In this document: positions 13,502 to 18,669 of the stretch, piece by piece
How the letters are laid out: the number at the start of each line of letters is the position of its first letter
How positions within the stretch are numbered: position 1 is the stretch's first letter
Assembly (NCBI GenBank): GCA_016190585.1
Contig: JACPQH010000028.1
Location: 1-18,669 of the forward strand
Direction: 5' to 3'
Length of the DNA: 18,669 nt
From: Chloroflexota bacterium
GTDB lineage: Bacteria; Chloroflexota; Dehalococcoidia; Dehalococcoidales; RBG-16-60-22
The notes under the pieces: model-generated
What the model saw: the letters and a program-made list of their open reading frames with translations, nothing else
Told to the model about the DNA's origin: nothing
The model's database searches: none
Made by a program: the position numbers and the translations under genes

Positions 13502-14254
13502 TTACCGCAAACCATCGGCGGCGGGCGCGGGCGCCAGCGCTTTAGCGCGGCGCGGCTGGACCAGCTTCGCCAGCCAGATGCTGAGCTCGTAGAGCACGAT
13601 CAGGGGCGCGGCGATAAAGGTCTGGTTCACCGGGTCCATCGTCGGGGTGATAATAGCGCCGATAATAAAGGCGGCCACCACGGCAAACTTGCGCCTCCCT
13701 GCCAGCCACCCCGGCTTGACCACGCCGAGGCGGGCGAGGAAGGTGGTGATAACCGGCATCTCGAAGGACAGGCCAACCGCCAGCAGCAGCTTGGTGATAA
13801 GGGAGATGTAGTTGCCGATCTTGATCTGGGGACTGGCGATATCGCCGCCGAAACCGACCAGGAACTCGATGGCCCGCGGCAGCATGAAAAAGTAGCCGAA
13901 GGCGACCCCGCCGAGGAACATCAGGGCAATCCAGGGAATCACCAGGTAGACGTAACGTTTCTCTCGGCGCGTCAGGGCCGGCGAGACGAACATTATGAGC
14001 TGGAAGACCAGGTAAGGCATGGCCAGCCCGATGCCGGCGGCGAGACAGACCTTCATATAGGTGCCCATCATCTCGGTGACCTCGGTGTAGATGAAGGGGG
14101 TATCGCCCGCCGGTCTCAGGAGTACCTGGAAGATCCGATCGGCGAAGATAAACGAGAGTGCGGTGGTGATAACGACCGCGATGACGCTGCGGATAAGCCG
14201 CTGCCGCAGCTCGTTCAAGTGCCCGAGCACGGTGAGCTTCTGGTCGCCCATCAC
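13502..14254 (-). CDS. tatC: Sec-independent protein translocase subunit TatC
   Basis: TatC is the signal-peptide receptor of the twin-arginine translocase that exports folded proteins. The 250-residue protein has six hydrophobic helices and the family's LTVLGHLNELRQRLIRSV N-terminus, a FVSPALTRREKRY loop and AFIIGAIITPTMDPVNQ near the fifth helix. The start is GTG-ATG at 14254/14251 and overlaps the tatA/B stop, so the genes are translationally coupled. Tat substrates typically include periplasmic molybdenum and Fe-S enzymes such as formate dehydrogenase, matching fdhD and tRNA-Sec on either side. Confidence 0.95.
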   Translation of the reverse strand: MMGDQKLTVLGHLNELRQRLIRSVIAVVITTALSFIFADRIFQVLLRPAGDTPFIYTEVTEMMGTYMKVCLAAGIGLAMPYLVFQLIMFVSPALTRREKRYVYLVIPWIALMFLGGVAFGYFFMLPRAIEFLVGFGGDIASPQIKIGNYISLITKLLLAVGLSFEMPVITTFLARLGVVKPGWLAGRRKFAVVAAFIIGAIITPTMDPVNQTFIAAPLIVLYELSIWLAKLVQPRRAKALAPAPAADGLR

Positions 14255-14541
14255 TCCTCTATCCTGTCCCTGGCTGCCGGGCGGGTATCCGTGGCCGGCG
14301 GCTCAGCGCTGGCGGCGGGCTCCCCCGGCGGGGCGTTGGCCGGTTTGTCCGGCTGGCTCCTTTTGGCTTCCTCCACCTCCCGGGCTACGGCCACCGTGAG
14401 ATCCTGGCTGGCTTTGCGGACGGTATTGACCATCTTGCCGAAGGTCCGCGCGATCTCGGGGATTTTGCCCGGTCCGAAGAGGATGAGGATAACGATCATG
14501 ACAAGCAGGAGTTCGCCGAAACCCATGTCAAAGAAGTTCAT
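14251..14541 (-). CDS. tatB: TatA/TatB-type translocase protein
   Basis: The 96-residue protein has one N-terminal helix (FGELLLVMIVILILFGPGKI) with the FGPGK-P hinge, then an amphipathic helix (PEIARTFGKMVNTVRKASQ) and a long Pro/Ala/Glu-rich tail. The tail and the position between tatA and tatC favour a TatB-like role, but sequence alone does not separate TatA from TatB in this type of genome. The ATG at 14541 is chosen because upstream codons in this frame are an antisense-like continuation inside tatA. The stop overlaps the tatC start. Confidence 0.85.
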   Translation of the reverse strand: MNFFDMGFGELLLVMIVILILFGPGKIPEIARTFGKMVNTVRKASQDLTVAVAREVEEAKRSQPDKPANAPPGEPAASAEPPATDTRPAARDRIEE

Positions 14542-14573
14542 GGTTTTCTTTCCCTGCTTCCTGACAGAGGCAG

Positions 14574-14774
14574 CTAGGTCTTGACTGTCTTCTCGCCAGC
14601 AGCAGCTTTCTTGTCCTTGTCCTCGTCTTCGCCGCCCTGCTGGCCTTTCTTGAAGGCCCGGAGGCCTTTGCCCAGGGCGTCGCCGACCTGCGGCAGCTTG
14701 CCGACCCCGAAGACAATCAGGATGATCACCAGGATTAGCGCGATTTCCCAGACGCCGGGACGACCACCAAACAT
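14574..14774 (-). CDS. tatA: Sec-independent protein translocase TatA
   Basis: The 66-residue protein has the classical single helix (WEIALILVIILIVFGVGKLP), a hinge, an amphipathic helix (QVGDALGKGLRAFKKGQQ) and a Lys/Glu/Asp-rich tail. It oligomerises to form the Tat translocation pathway. The ribosome binding site aaggagg lies six bases before the ATG and overlaps the fdhD stop codon (taaggagg), so its translation follows fdhD closely. Confidence 0.93.
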   Translation of the reverse strand: MFGGRPGVWEIALILVIILIVFGVGKLPQVGDALGKGLRAFKKGQQGGEDEDKDKKAAAGEKTVKT

Positions 14775-14785
14775 ATGATACCTCC

Positions 14786-15586
14786 TTAACCGGGCCCGTC
14801 AAGAGCCGCGGCGGGTAAACGCTCTTCGTGCGAGTATACGGACAGGCGGCCCGCCCGCGCATAGCCGATGATGCTGATGCCGAGCTCCTGGCCGAGCTCT
14901 ATCGCCCGGCTGGTCGACGAGCCGCGGGAAACGATGACCGGCGTCTGCATCCGGGCGGCTTTGAGCAGCATCTCCGAGGAGATGCGACCTGTCGTCAGCA
15001 GGATGCCGTCACGCGTGGGTATCTTGCGCAGCAGGCATTCGCCCACGATCTTGTCCAGGGTGTTGTGCCGCCCGATATCCTCGGCGGCGACGAGTATCTG
15101 CTTCGAGCTGCACAGCGCCGAGCCGTGGACGCCGCCGCAGTGTTTGAACAGCGGCTGCTGCTGCTGGAGCTGCTTCATGAGCAGCAGGACGTCATCCGGG
15201 CGGACCGTCATGGCGGAGTTCAGCCGGTGCTCGTCCACCTTGAAACTGGTGCCGCCGCCGCAGCCCGATGTCAGCACGCGGCGGGTGGGCGGGGTGTAGT
15301 CCCGGCTCAACCGGACATCGGCCACCGGCTCGTCCTCGCAGATGCGCATGCTGACGACATCGCCCAAGCCGGAGATGATTCCCTCGGAGTAGAGGAAGCC
15401 GAGCACCAGGCAGTTGAGCTTGGTCGGCGTGCACAGCACCGTGACCACTTCCTGGTTGTTGATGTAGATGGTGAGCGCCATCTCCGCCGGCACCGCCGAA
15501 GCCGAACTGAGCCAGCTACGGTTGGCGTAGGTCTTGCAGCTCAACCCCGGTACGCCGCCCGCTACCGGACTTTCTGTGGTTGTCAT
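14786..15586 (-). CDS. fdhD: Formate dehydrogenase accessory sulfurtransferase FdhD
   Basis: FdhD passes sulfur to the bis-MGD cofactor, a step required for formate dehydrogenase activity. Family features are INNQEVVTVLCTPTKLNCLVLGFLYSEGII, the catalytic loop RVLTSGCGGGTSF, KHCGGVHGSALC, the AAEDIGRHNTLDKIVG signature and LLTTGRISSEMLLKAARM. The loop has a single cysteine (C109) where E. coli FdhD has CxxC; single-cysteine loops occur in other lineages. The chosen ATG gives 266 residues; a 30-codon upstream extension in the same frame has no family features and starts upstream of the promoter at 15604-15633. It heads the tat operon that ends with tRNA-Sec. Confidence 0.93.
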   Translation of the reverse strand: MTTTESPVAGGVPGLSCKTYANRSWLSSASAVPAEMALTIYINNQEVVTVLCTPTKLNCLVLGFLYSEGIISGLGDVVSMRICEDEPVADVRLSRDYTPPTRRVLTSGCGGGTSFKVDEHRLNSAMTVRPDDVLLLMKQLQQQQPLFKHCGGVHGSALCSSKQILVAAEDIGRHNTLDKIVGECLLRKIPTRDGILLTTGRISSEMLLKAARMQTPVIVSRGSSTSRAIELGQELGISIIGYARAGRLSVYSHEERLPAAALDGPG

Positions 15587-15603
15587 AACTGTTCCCAGAG
15601 TAA

Positions 15604-15633
15604 ATTTTACCTCTATTCGCGGCCGATGTCCAA
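15604..15633 (-). promoter_or_regulatory. fdhD-tat promoter (TTGGAC - 18 - TAAAAT)
   Basis: On the minus strand TTGGAC (15628-15633) and TAAAAT (15604-15609) are 18 bases apart. Only 17 bases separate the -10 box from the ATG at 15586, so the leader is about ten bases and no proper ribosome binding site fits. This supports the shorter fdhD start. Confidence 0.5.
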
Positions 15634-15719
15634 TCCGCCGGGCCGCGCCCGGACCTCCCCCGGCGGTCATGGCCACGAAAATAGATATTTTACGTTGCCT
15701 TCCAGACCCGTTCCCCTCA

Positions 15720-15863
15720 GGGGCTGTCCGAAAACGTCATGGAGACCATTTTCGACCGGAAGGGGAAAGCGAAGCAATCCCGGATTGCCGCGGCCTTCGC
15801 CCTCTCAAAGACAGCAGTCCGTTTTGAGATGGCACGATTTTCTGATTGAGCTTTTCAGCAGCC
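15720..15863. repeat. MITE-like element or decayed IS fragment
   Basis: About 144 bp between fdhD and the phosphoesterase gene are bounded by ggggctgtccgaaaa (15720-15734) and, in inverse orientation, ggctgctgaaaa (reverse of 15852-15863). Ends starting ggggctgt and followed by a run of A are typical of IS5/IS1182-type elements. No transposase fragment is recognisable and no clean target duplication is seen. The intergenic region 15634-15719 otherwise holds nothing I can identify. Confidence 0.4.
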
Positions 15864-15865
15864 TG

Positions 15866-16591
15866 CTAGACGCCGAACTTCAGCCGCTGGGCCAGGCGCC
15901 GCGGCAGCCCGGCGCGGACCATCTTGATCTGGGTTACCTCGAGCTCGTAGTGCACCCGGTGGGTCGTGAAAATCCTGTCCCGGCTGTCGTAAATGGCGTA
16001 GCTGGCGCGCGGGTCGCCGTCCCGGGGCTGCCCCACCCCGCCCGGGTTAAGGATATAGCGCCCATCCAGCAATAGCGGCCGTTCCGGGGTCAGGTGGTTT
16101 GAATAGACATTGTCATCGGCCCGGAAAAAGAAGGGCACATGGGAATGACCTACCGCGCAATAGCGGGACTTGAAGTAGCGGAAGTTTACCCGGGCGGTCT
16201 CAACCGAGGTGATATACTCCCATATCGGGTAGCGCGGGCTGCCGTGCGCCAGCGTGAAGTTCTCCCGCTCGACAGTGGTGGGCAGGCCGGTAAGGTATGC
16301 CCTGTCTTCCTGGCTGAGCTGGCGAGATGTCCAGTGCGCCGCCTCAGCCGCCTCCGGATTGAAATCCGAGGTGCTTATCCGGCCGGTGGCCGCCCAGTCA
16401 TGGTTGCCGGCGACACAAACGGGTCTCATCTCCCGGAGCGCCCGGATGCACCGGTGGGGCTCCGGCCCGTAGCCCACGATATCGCCCAGGCACCAGTATT
16501 CATCCACATCGCCGCGCTGTTTGATATCCTCCAGCACCGCGGTCAGCGCCTCGAAGTTCGAGTGAATATCTGCCAGCAGGGCGTATTTCAT
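15866..16591 (-). CDS. Metallophosphoesterase (YfcE/MJ0936-like)
   Basis: The 241-residue protein has all five metal-binding motifs of calcineurin-like phosphoesterases: ADIHSNFEAL (7-16), CLGDIVGYGP (about 34-43), AGNHDWA (about 61-67), TLAHGSPR and VGHSHVPF, plus the downstream LNPGGVGQPRDGDPRASY string common in this subfamily. It should bind two divalent metals and hydrolyse phosphodiesters or phosphoanhydrides; the substrate is unknown. It stands alone between a MITE-like element and the thiE-translin operon. A TAAAAT box lies close upstream, again giving a very short leader. Confidence 0.88.
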   Translation of the reverse strand: MKYALLADIHSNFEALTAVLEDIKQRGDVDEYWCLGDIVGYGPEPHRCIRALREMRPVCVAGNHDWAATGRISTSDFNPEAAEAAHWTSRQLSQEDRAYLTGLPTTVERENFTLAHGSPRYPIWEYITSVETARVNFRYFKSRYCAVGHSHVPFFFRADDNVYSNHLTPERPLLLDGRYILNPGGVGQPRDGDPRASYAIYDSRDRIFTTHRVHYELEVTQIKMVRAGLPRRLAQRLKFGV

Positions 16592-16606
16592 GCCATGATA
16601 ATAGCA

Positions 16607-16635
16607 ATTTTATTGCCGCAAGGCTATGGGGGTAA
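16607..16635 (-). promoter_or_regulatory. Possible phosphoesterase promoter (TTACCC - 17 - TAAAAT)
   Basis: On the minus strand TAAAAT (16607-16612) lies 15 bases before the ATG. A poor -35 (TTACCC, 16630-16635) is 17 bases further up, within a GGGGG/CCCCC hairpin (16628-16642). It is recorded mainly because of the short TAAAAT-to-start distance shared with selA and fdhD. Confidence 0.35.
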
Positions 16636-16670
16636 CGCCCCCGGCCGTCTCCGGCCCCTCCCCGGCCGGT

Positions 16671-16694
16671 AAAATTTCACCCGCTCGCTGCGGG
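16671..16694 (-). terminator. Possible terminator of the thiE-translin operon
   Basis: Downstream of the translin stop, on the minus strand, cccgc-agcga-gcggg forms a short GC hairpin followed by tgaaatttt. The T-run is weak, so confidence is low. Confidence 0.35.
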
Positions 16695-16749
16695 TCGCGG
16701 TGCGCCAGGCTCGCCGTGAGCCCGGATAGTCGCGGCTCCGGCGTAACCG

Positions 16750-17364
16750 CTAGGGCTGGCGCAGCTTGTCCTCAAGCTCTTTCTGGCGAATGGCCAGGGT
16801 GAGGTCGCTGCGCGTCTTCTCCAGGATGCCGCGCACGCTGTCGGTGGTCCGCCGCAGCCCGCCGGTCAGGGCGTCGGGGAAGTCCATGGTTACCAGCGCG
16901 CCGTAGATGTCGTCCATGACGCCGAGCAGCTCCTCGCCCCGCGAGAGGTCGCCGCGCCGCATGGCGTCGAGCAGGTAACGCCGGATTTCGCCCACCGCCT
17001 CGCCCATCCCGTTGAGATAGGCCGCCGGCTCGACGTTAAGCTCGGCCGGCGCCGGCAGTTTCTTGCCCTTTACCAGGGCCAGGGTGATATTACCCTCGGC
17101 GTACTCCTTCTGGGCGTCGCGCATCAGGCCGGCGCCGCGCAGTTCGGGGTAGGCAGCCAGCTCGCTGGCGGCTGCGGCCAGTATACCCGCGGCGGCGTCC
17201 AGCGACTCCCGGGCCGGGCCGAACTCCTGGCGGTGTATGGCGCGGATGGCCTGGCTGGCGTGGCGTATCGTGTTGCGGCACATCGGCAGGAGCTTCTCCC
17301 GGGCCTGGTCCATATCGGTAAAGGCCTGCCGGATTTTCTCGGTAATCTCTTCAAGGTTTTCCAT
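16750..17364 (-). CDS. Translin-family protein
   Basis: The 204-residue, almost entirely helical protein matches the translin/TRAX family. Diagnostic strings are CRNTIRHASQAIRAIHRQEF, LVKGKKLPAPAEL, NGMGEAVGEIRRYLLDAMRRGD, LLGVMDDIYGALVTMDFPDA and GGLRRTTDSVRGILEKTRSDL. Eukaryotic translin binds single-stranded nucleic acid and, with TRAX, degrades RNA; archaeal and some bacterial homologs exist with poorly known roles. The ATG at 17364 has agaggag upstream and overlaps the ThiE-like gene's 3' end by 14 bases. Translation is therefore coupled to that gene. Confidence 0.85.
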   Translation of the reverse strand: MENLEEITEKIRQAFTDMDQAREKLLPMCRNTIRHASQAIRAIHRQEFGPARESLDAAAGILAAAASELAAYPELRGAGLMRDAQKEYAEGNITLALVKGKKLPAPAELNVEPAAYLNGMGEAVGEIRRYLLDAMRRGDLSRGEELLGVMDDIYGALVTMDFPDALTGGLRRTTDSVRGILEKTRSDLTLAIRQKELEDKLRQP

Positions 17365-18328
17365 GCGACTCCTCTTGCCGGCAGGCCGCGGCGATTTCGC
17401 TAAAGGCTCCAGCGGGCACGGCGATGGCGCGCGCGCCGGACCGCCGCGCCTTGACGGCTTCACCGGCGCTGATGTCGCCGCCGGCCACCAGCGGCAGGTC
17501 CCCGGCTGCCCTGACGCTGTCTAAATCTTCGATGTGTGCTACCAGGAAGTCGGCCTCTTCCGCGGCCGCCCGGGCGGCTTGCTCCGGGCTTGAGACCGCG
17601 ACGCCGATAATCATGTCCGCGGCGATAAGCTCCCTGACAAGCCGCGGCGGCAGGTCGCCGGGCTTCAGGATGGCGCCGCTGGCGCCGGCGGCCGCAGCCA
17701 GCGTGGCGCGCTCCTCGACAAGTAGCAGCGCCCCGGAGCGGGCGCACGCCTCCTTCAGCCTCAGGGCGACAGGCAGCAGGTCGCGCTCCGGCGCCCGGGC
17801 GCGTAAATGTATAGCTGCGGCCCCGGCGGCGAGGGCGTCCCCGGCAAGCTTGACATAATCCGGGCTGCCGCCGGTGATGACGGCGTGAAGGCCGGGGAGA
17901 CGCGCGATTGTGTCCTGACGCGCCAGGCGCAGGATGAGGCGCTTTTCCAGGGTATAGACGGCGAAGCGGGCCTTGCGGAATCTCTCCCCTTCCAGGGCCG
18001 CGCCGGGCGTCCGGGCCAGCTCCTCCATGACGCGCAGGGCTTCCTGGGCGCGGCGGGCGTTGGCGGACACGGTGCCGGCGAGACTGCGGGTTTCATCCTG
18101 GCCGGGGGCTTCGATATCCCGGCCGATATCCGCCTGGGAGTCGCGGGCGGCGAGAAGCCCGGCGCGGGGAACATCCGGAAGACGCGCGATATCATGGCGG
18201 AGGTCTTTCAGCGCCTGGCTCAGGACGGCGTCATCCAGCTTCAGACGGGCCAGCTCCTCGAGCACGCGCAGCCCTTCTATGGCGCGGTTCAGGTTGGCGT
18301 CCAGTATTCTCAGTACGGCTTTATCCAT
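17351..18328 (-). CDS. ThiD2-ThiE-like thiamine phosphate synthase fusion with a degenerate ThiE domain
   Basis: The 325-residue product has an N-terminal helical ThiD2-type domain (about 1-150; LRILDANLNRAIEGLRVLEE, RRAQEALRVMEELART, FRKARFAVYTLEKRL). A ThiE-type TIM barrel follows (about 155-320; GLHAVITGG, IHLRARAPERD, IIGVAVSSPEQAARAA, PLVAGGDISAGEAVKA). ThiE joins HMP-PP and the thiazole phosphate. Here several signature segments are altered: HLRAR for QLREK, LLVEERATLA for the usual VNDR strand, GAILKP for GVHLGQ, and no GPVFPTPTK-like pyrophosphate loop. Either it has a changed function or the ThiE half is inactive. The ATG at 18328 is chosen because upstream codons lack family features. 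It overlaps the translin gene. Confidence 0.75.
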   Translation of the reverse strand: MDKAVLRILDANLNRAIEGLRVLEELARLKLDDAVLSQALKDLRHDIARLPDVPRAGLLAARDSQADIGRDIEAPGQDETRSLAGTVSANARRAQEALRVMEELARTPGAALEGERFRKARFAVYTLEKRLILRLARQDTIARLPGLHAVITGGSPDYVKLAGDALAAGAAAIHLRARAPERDLLPVALRLKEACARSGALLLVEERATLAAAAGASGAILKPGDLPPRLVRELIAADMIIGVAVSSPEQAARAAAEEADFLVAHIEDLDSVRAAGDLPLVAGGDISAGEAVKARRSGARAIAVPAGAFSEIAAACRQEESHGKP

Positions 18329-18408
18329 GTGATAAATGATGCATCCGGCGGGACTCGAAGTCATAACGGGATTCGAACGCGGCAGAAAATCGGAGCATCG
18401 CTATCATA

Positions 18409-18669
18409 CTAACACTCACCGATGGCGTTCTCAATCACCGCCACCCGGAGGGGCCGGTTAGCGCGGTCAAGCTCGATGGCGACTACGTCGATACGGGCCG
18501 ACGCCGGCAGGTTTTCACGCTCCTGCTGGTAGCGGGCAGCCGTCTGTCTCAGCTTCGTCATCTTGGCGGGGGTGATGGATTCCTCGGGGCTGCCGAACGC
18601 GCGGCTCTTCTTCGCCCTGACCTCGACGAAGACCAGCGTCTCGCCGTCGCGGGCGATGATCTCGCTCTC
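18409..18669 (-). CDS. yraN: YraN family (UPF0102) protein, 5' end outside the window
   Basis: The last 86 codons are open to the window edge with no start. The translation (EIIARDGETLVFVEVRAKKS, then FGSPEESITPAKMTKLRQTA and ARIDVVAIEL) is the conserved core of YraN, a nuclease-fold family with an E/D-x-EVR-K arrangement of the PD-(D/E)XK kind. About 30 N-terminal residues are missing. YraN often neighbours DNA-processing genes including comM, so this could be part of the same ancestral neighbourhood, though 11 kb separates them here. The 80-base gap to the ThiE-like gene holds nothing identifiable. Confidence 0.85.
   Translation of the reverse strand, partial: ESEIIARDGETLVFVEVRAKKSRAFGSPEESITPAKMTKLRQTAARYQQERENLPASARIDVVAIELDRANRPLRVAVIENAIGEC

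Noticed and set aside
15587..15676. 30-codon N-terminal extension of fdhD
   Set aside because: Low-complexity Gly/Arg-rich sequence overlapping the predicted promoter; FdhD proteins do not need it.
14828..16075. Plus-strand 415-codon ORF opposite fdhD
   Set aside because: Antisense shadow across fdhD, the intergenic repeat and the phosphoesterase; no domain pattern.
18329..18408. tRNA-like strings (ttcgaatccc and ttcgagtccc on the minus strand) next to yraN
   Set aside because: Two T-loop-like motifs but no acceptor, D or anticodon arms can be built; not a tRNA gene.

Overview
The window joins two very different kinds of DNA. From about 6.2 kb to the right end it is uniformly GC-rich, compact bacterial chromosome. 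From the left end to about 6.2 kb it is a more AT-rich mobile region. The chromosomal gene set combines selA/selB, tRNA-Sec, fdhD, a Tat operon, a GYD protein, a prokaryotic translin, a ThiD2-ThiE-type fusion and YraN. This suggests an anaerobic bacterium, most likely a Chloroflexota/Dehalococcoidia-like lineage. That placement is inferred from gene content only; no search was run.

Mobile part (1-6.2 kb). An intact IS6/IS240-like insertion sequence lies at 511-1908, with 16-bp perfect terminal inverted repeats and an 8-bp target duplication. It sits inside an older, decayed copy of a related element, recognisable at 364-502 and perhaps just right of the IS. A strong promoter, a hairpin-rich stretch and a 37-codon ORF follow (1924-2194). 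Next comes a promoter-driven pair of coupled genes of unknown function (2327-4308), two very small ORFs, and a large serine recombinase (4605-6236). The recombinase end of the island lies inside comM (yifB), which has lost its C-terminal third. The last ten or so codons of the recombinase are read from comM target DNA on the opposite strand. The other end of the island is not in the window.

Chromosomal part (6.2-18.7 kb). On the minus strand are the interrupted comM and a PAP2-like membrane protein. On the plus strand are selA, selB and a GYD-domain protein. On the minus strand, one long run reads fdhD - tatA - tatA/B - tatC - tRNA-Sec - small Cys-rich protein - HPP membrane protein - methyltransferase - Trm112-like zinc protein. 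Further minus-strand genes are a metallophosphoesterase, a ThiD2-ThiE-like protein overlapping a translin-family protein, and the C-terminal part of YraN.

How they fit together. SelA charges tRNA-Sec, SelB delivers it to UGA codons, FdhD sulfurates the molybdenum cofactor of formate dehydrogenase, and Tat exports folded cofactor enzymes. This is a chromosomal neighbourhood for making an exported selenocysteine Mo/W formate dehydrogenase, although neither the dehydrogenase nor SelD is in the window. Several chromosomal genes (selA clearly, fdhD and the phosphoesterase probably) have a TAAAAT -10 box so close to the start codon that their mRNAs should be leaderless or nearly so. The least explained material is the two-gene cassette on the comM island and a 50-residue cysteine-rich protein directly after tRNA-Sec.
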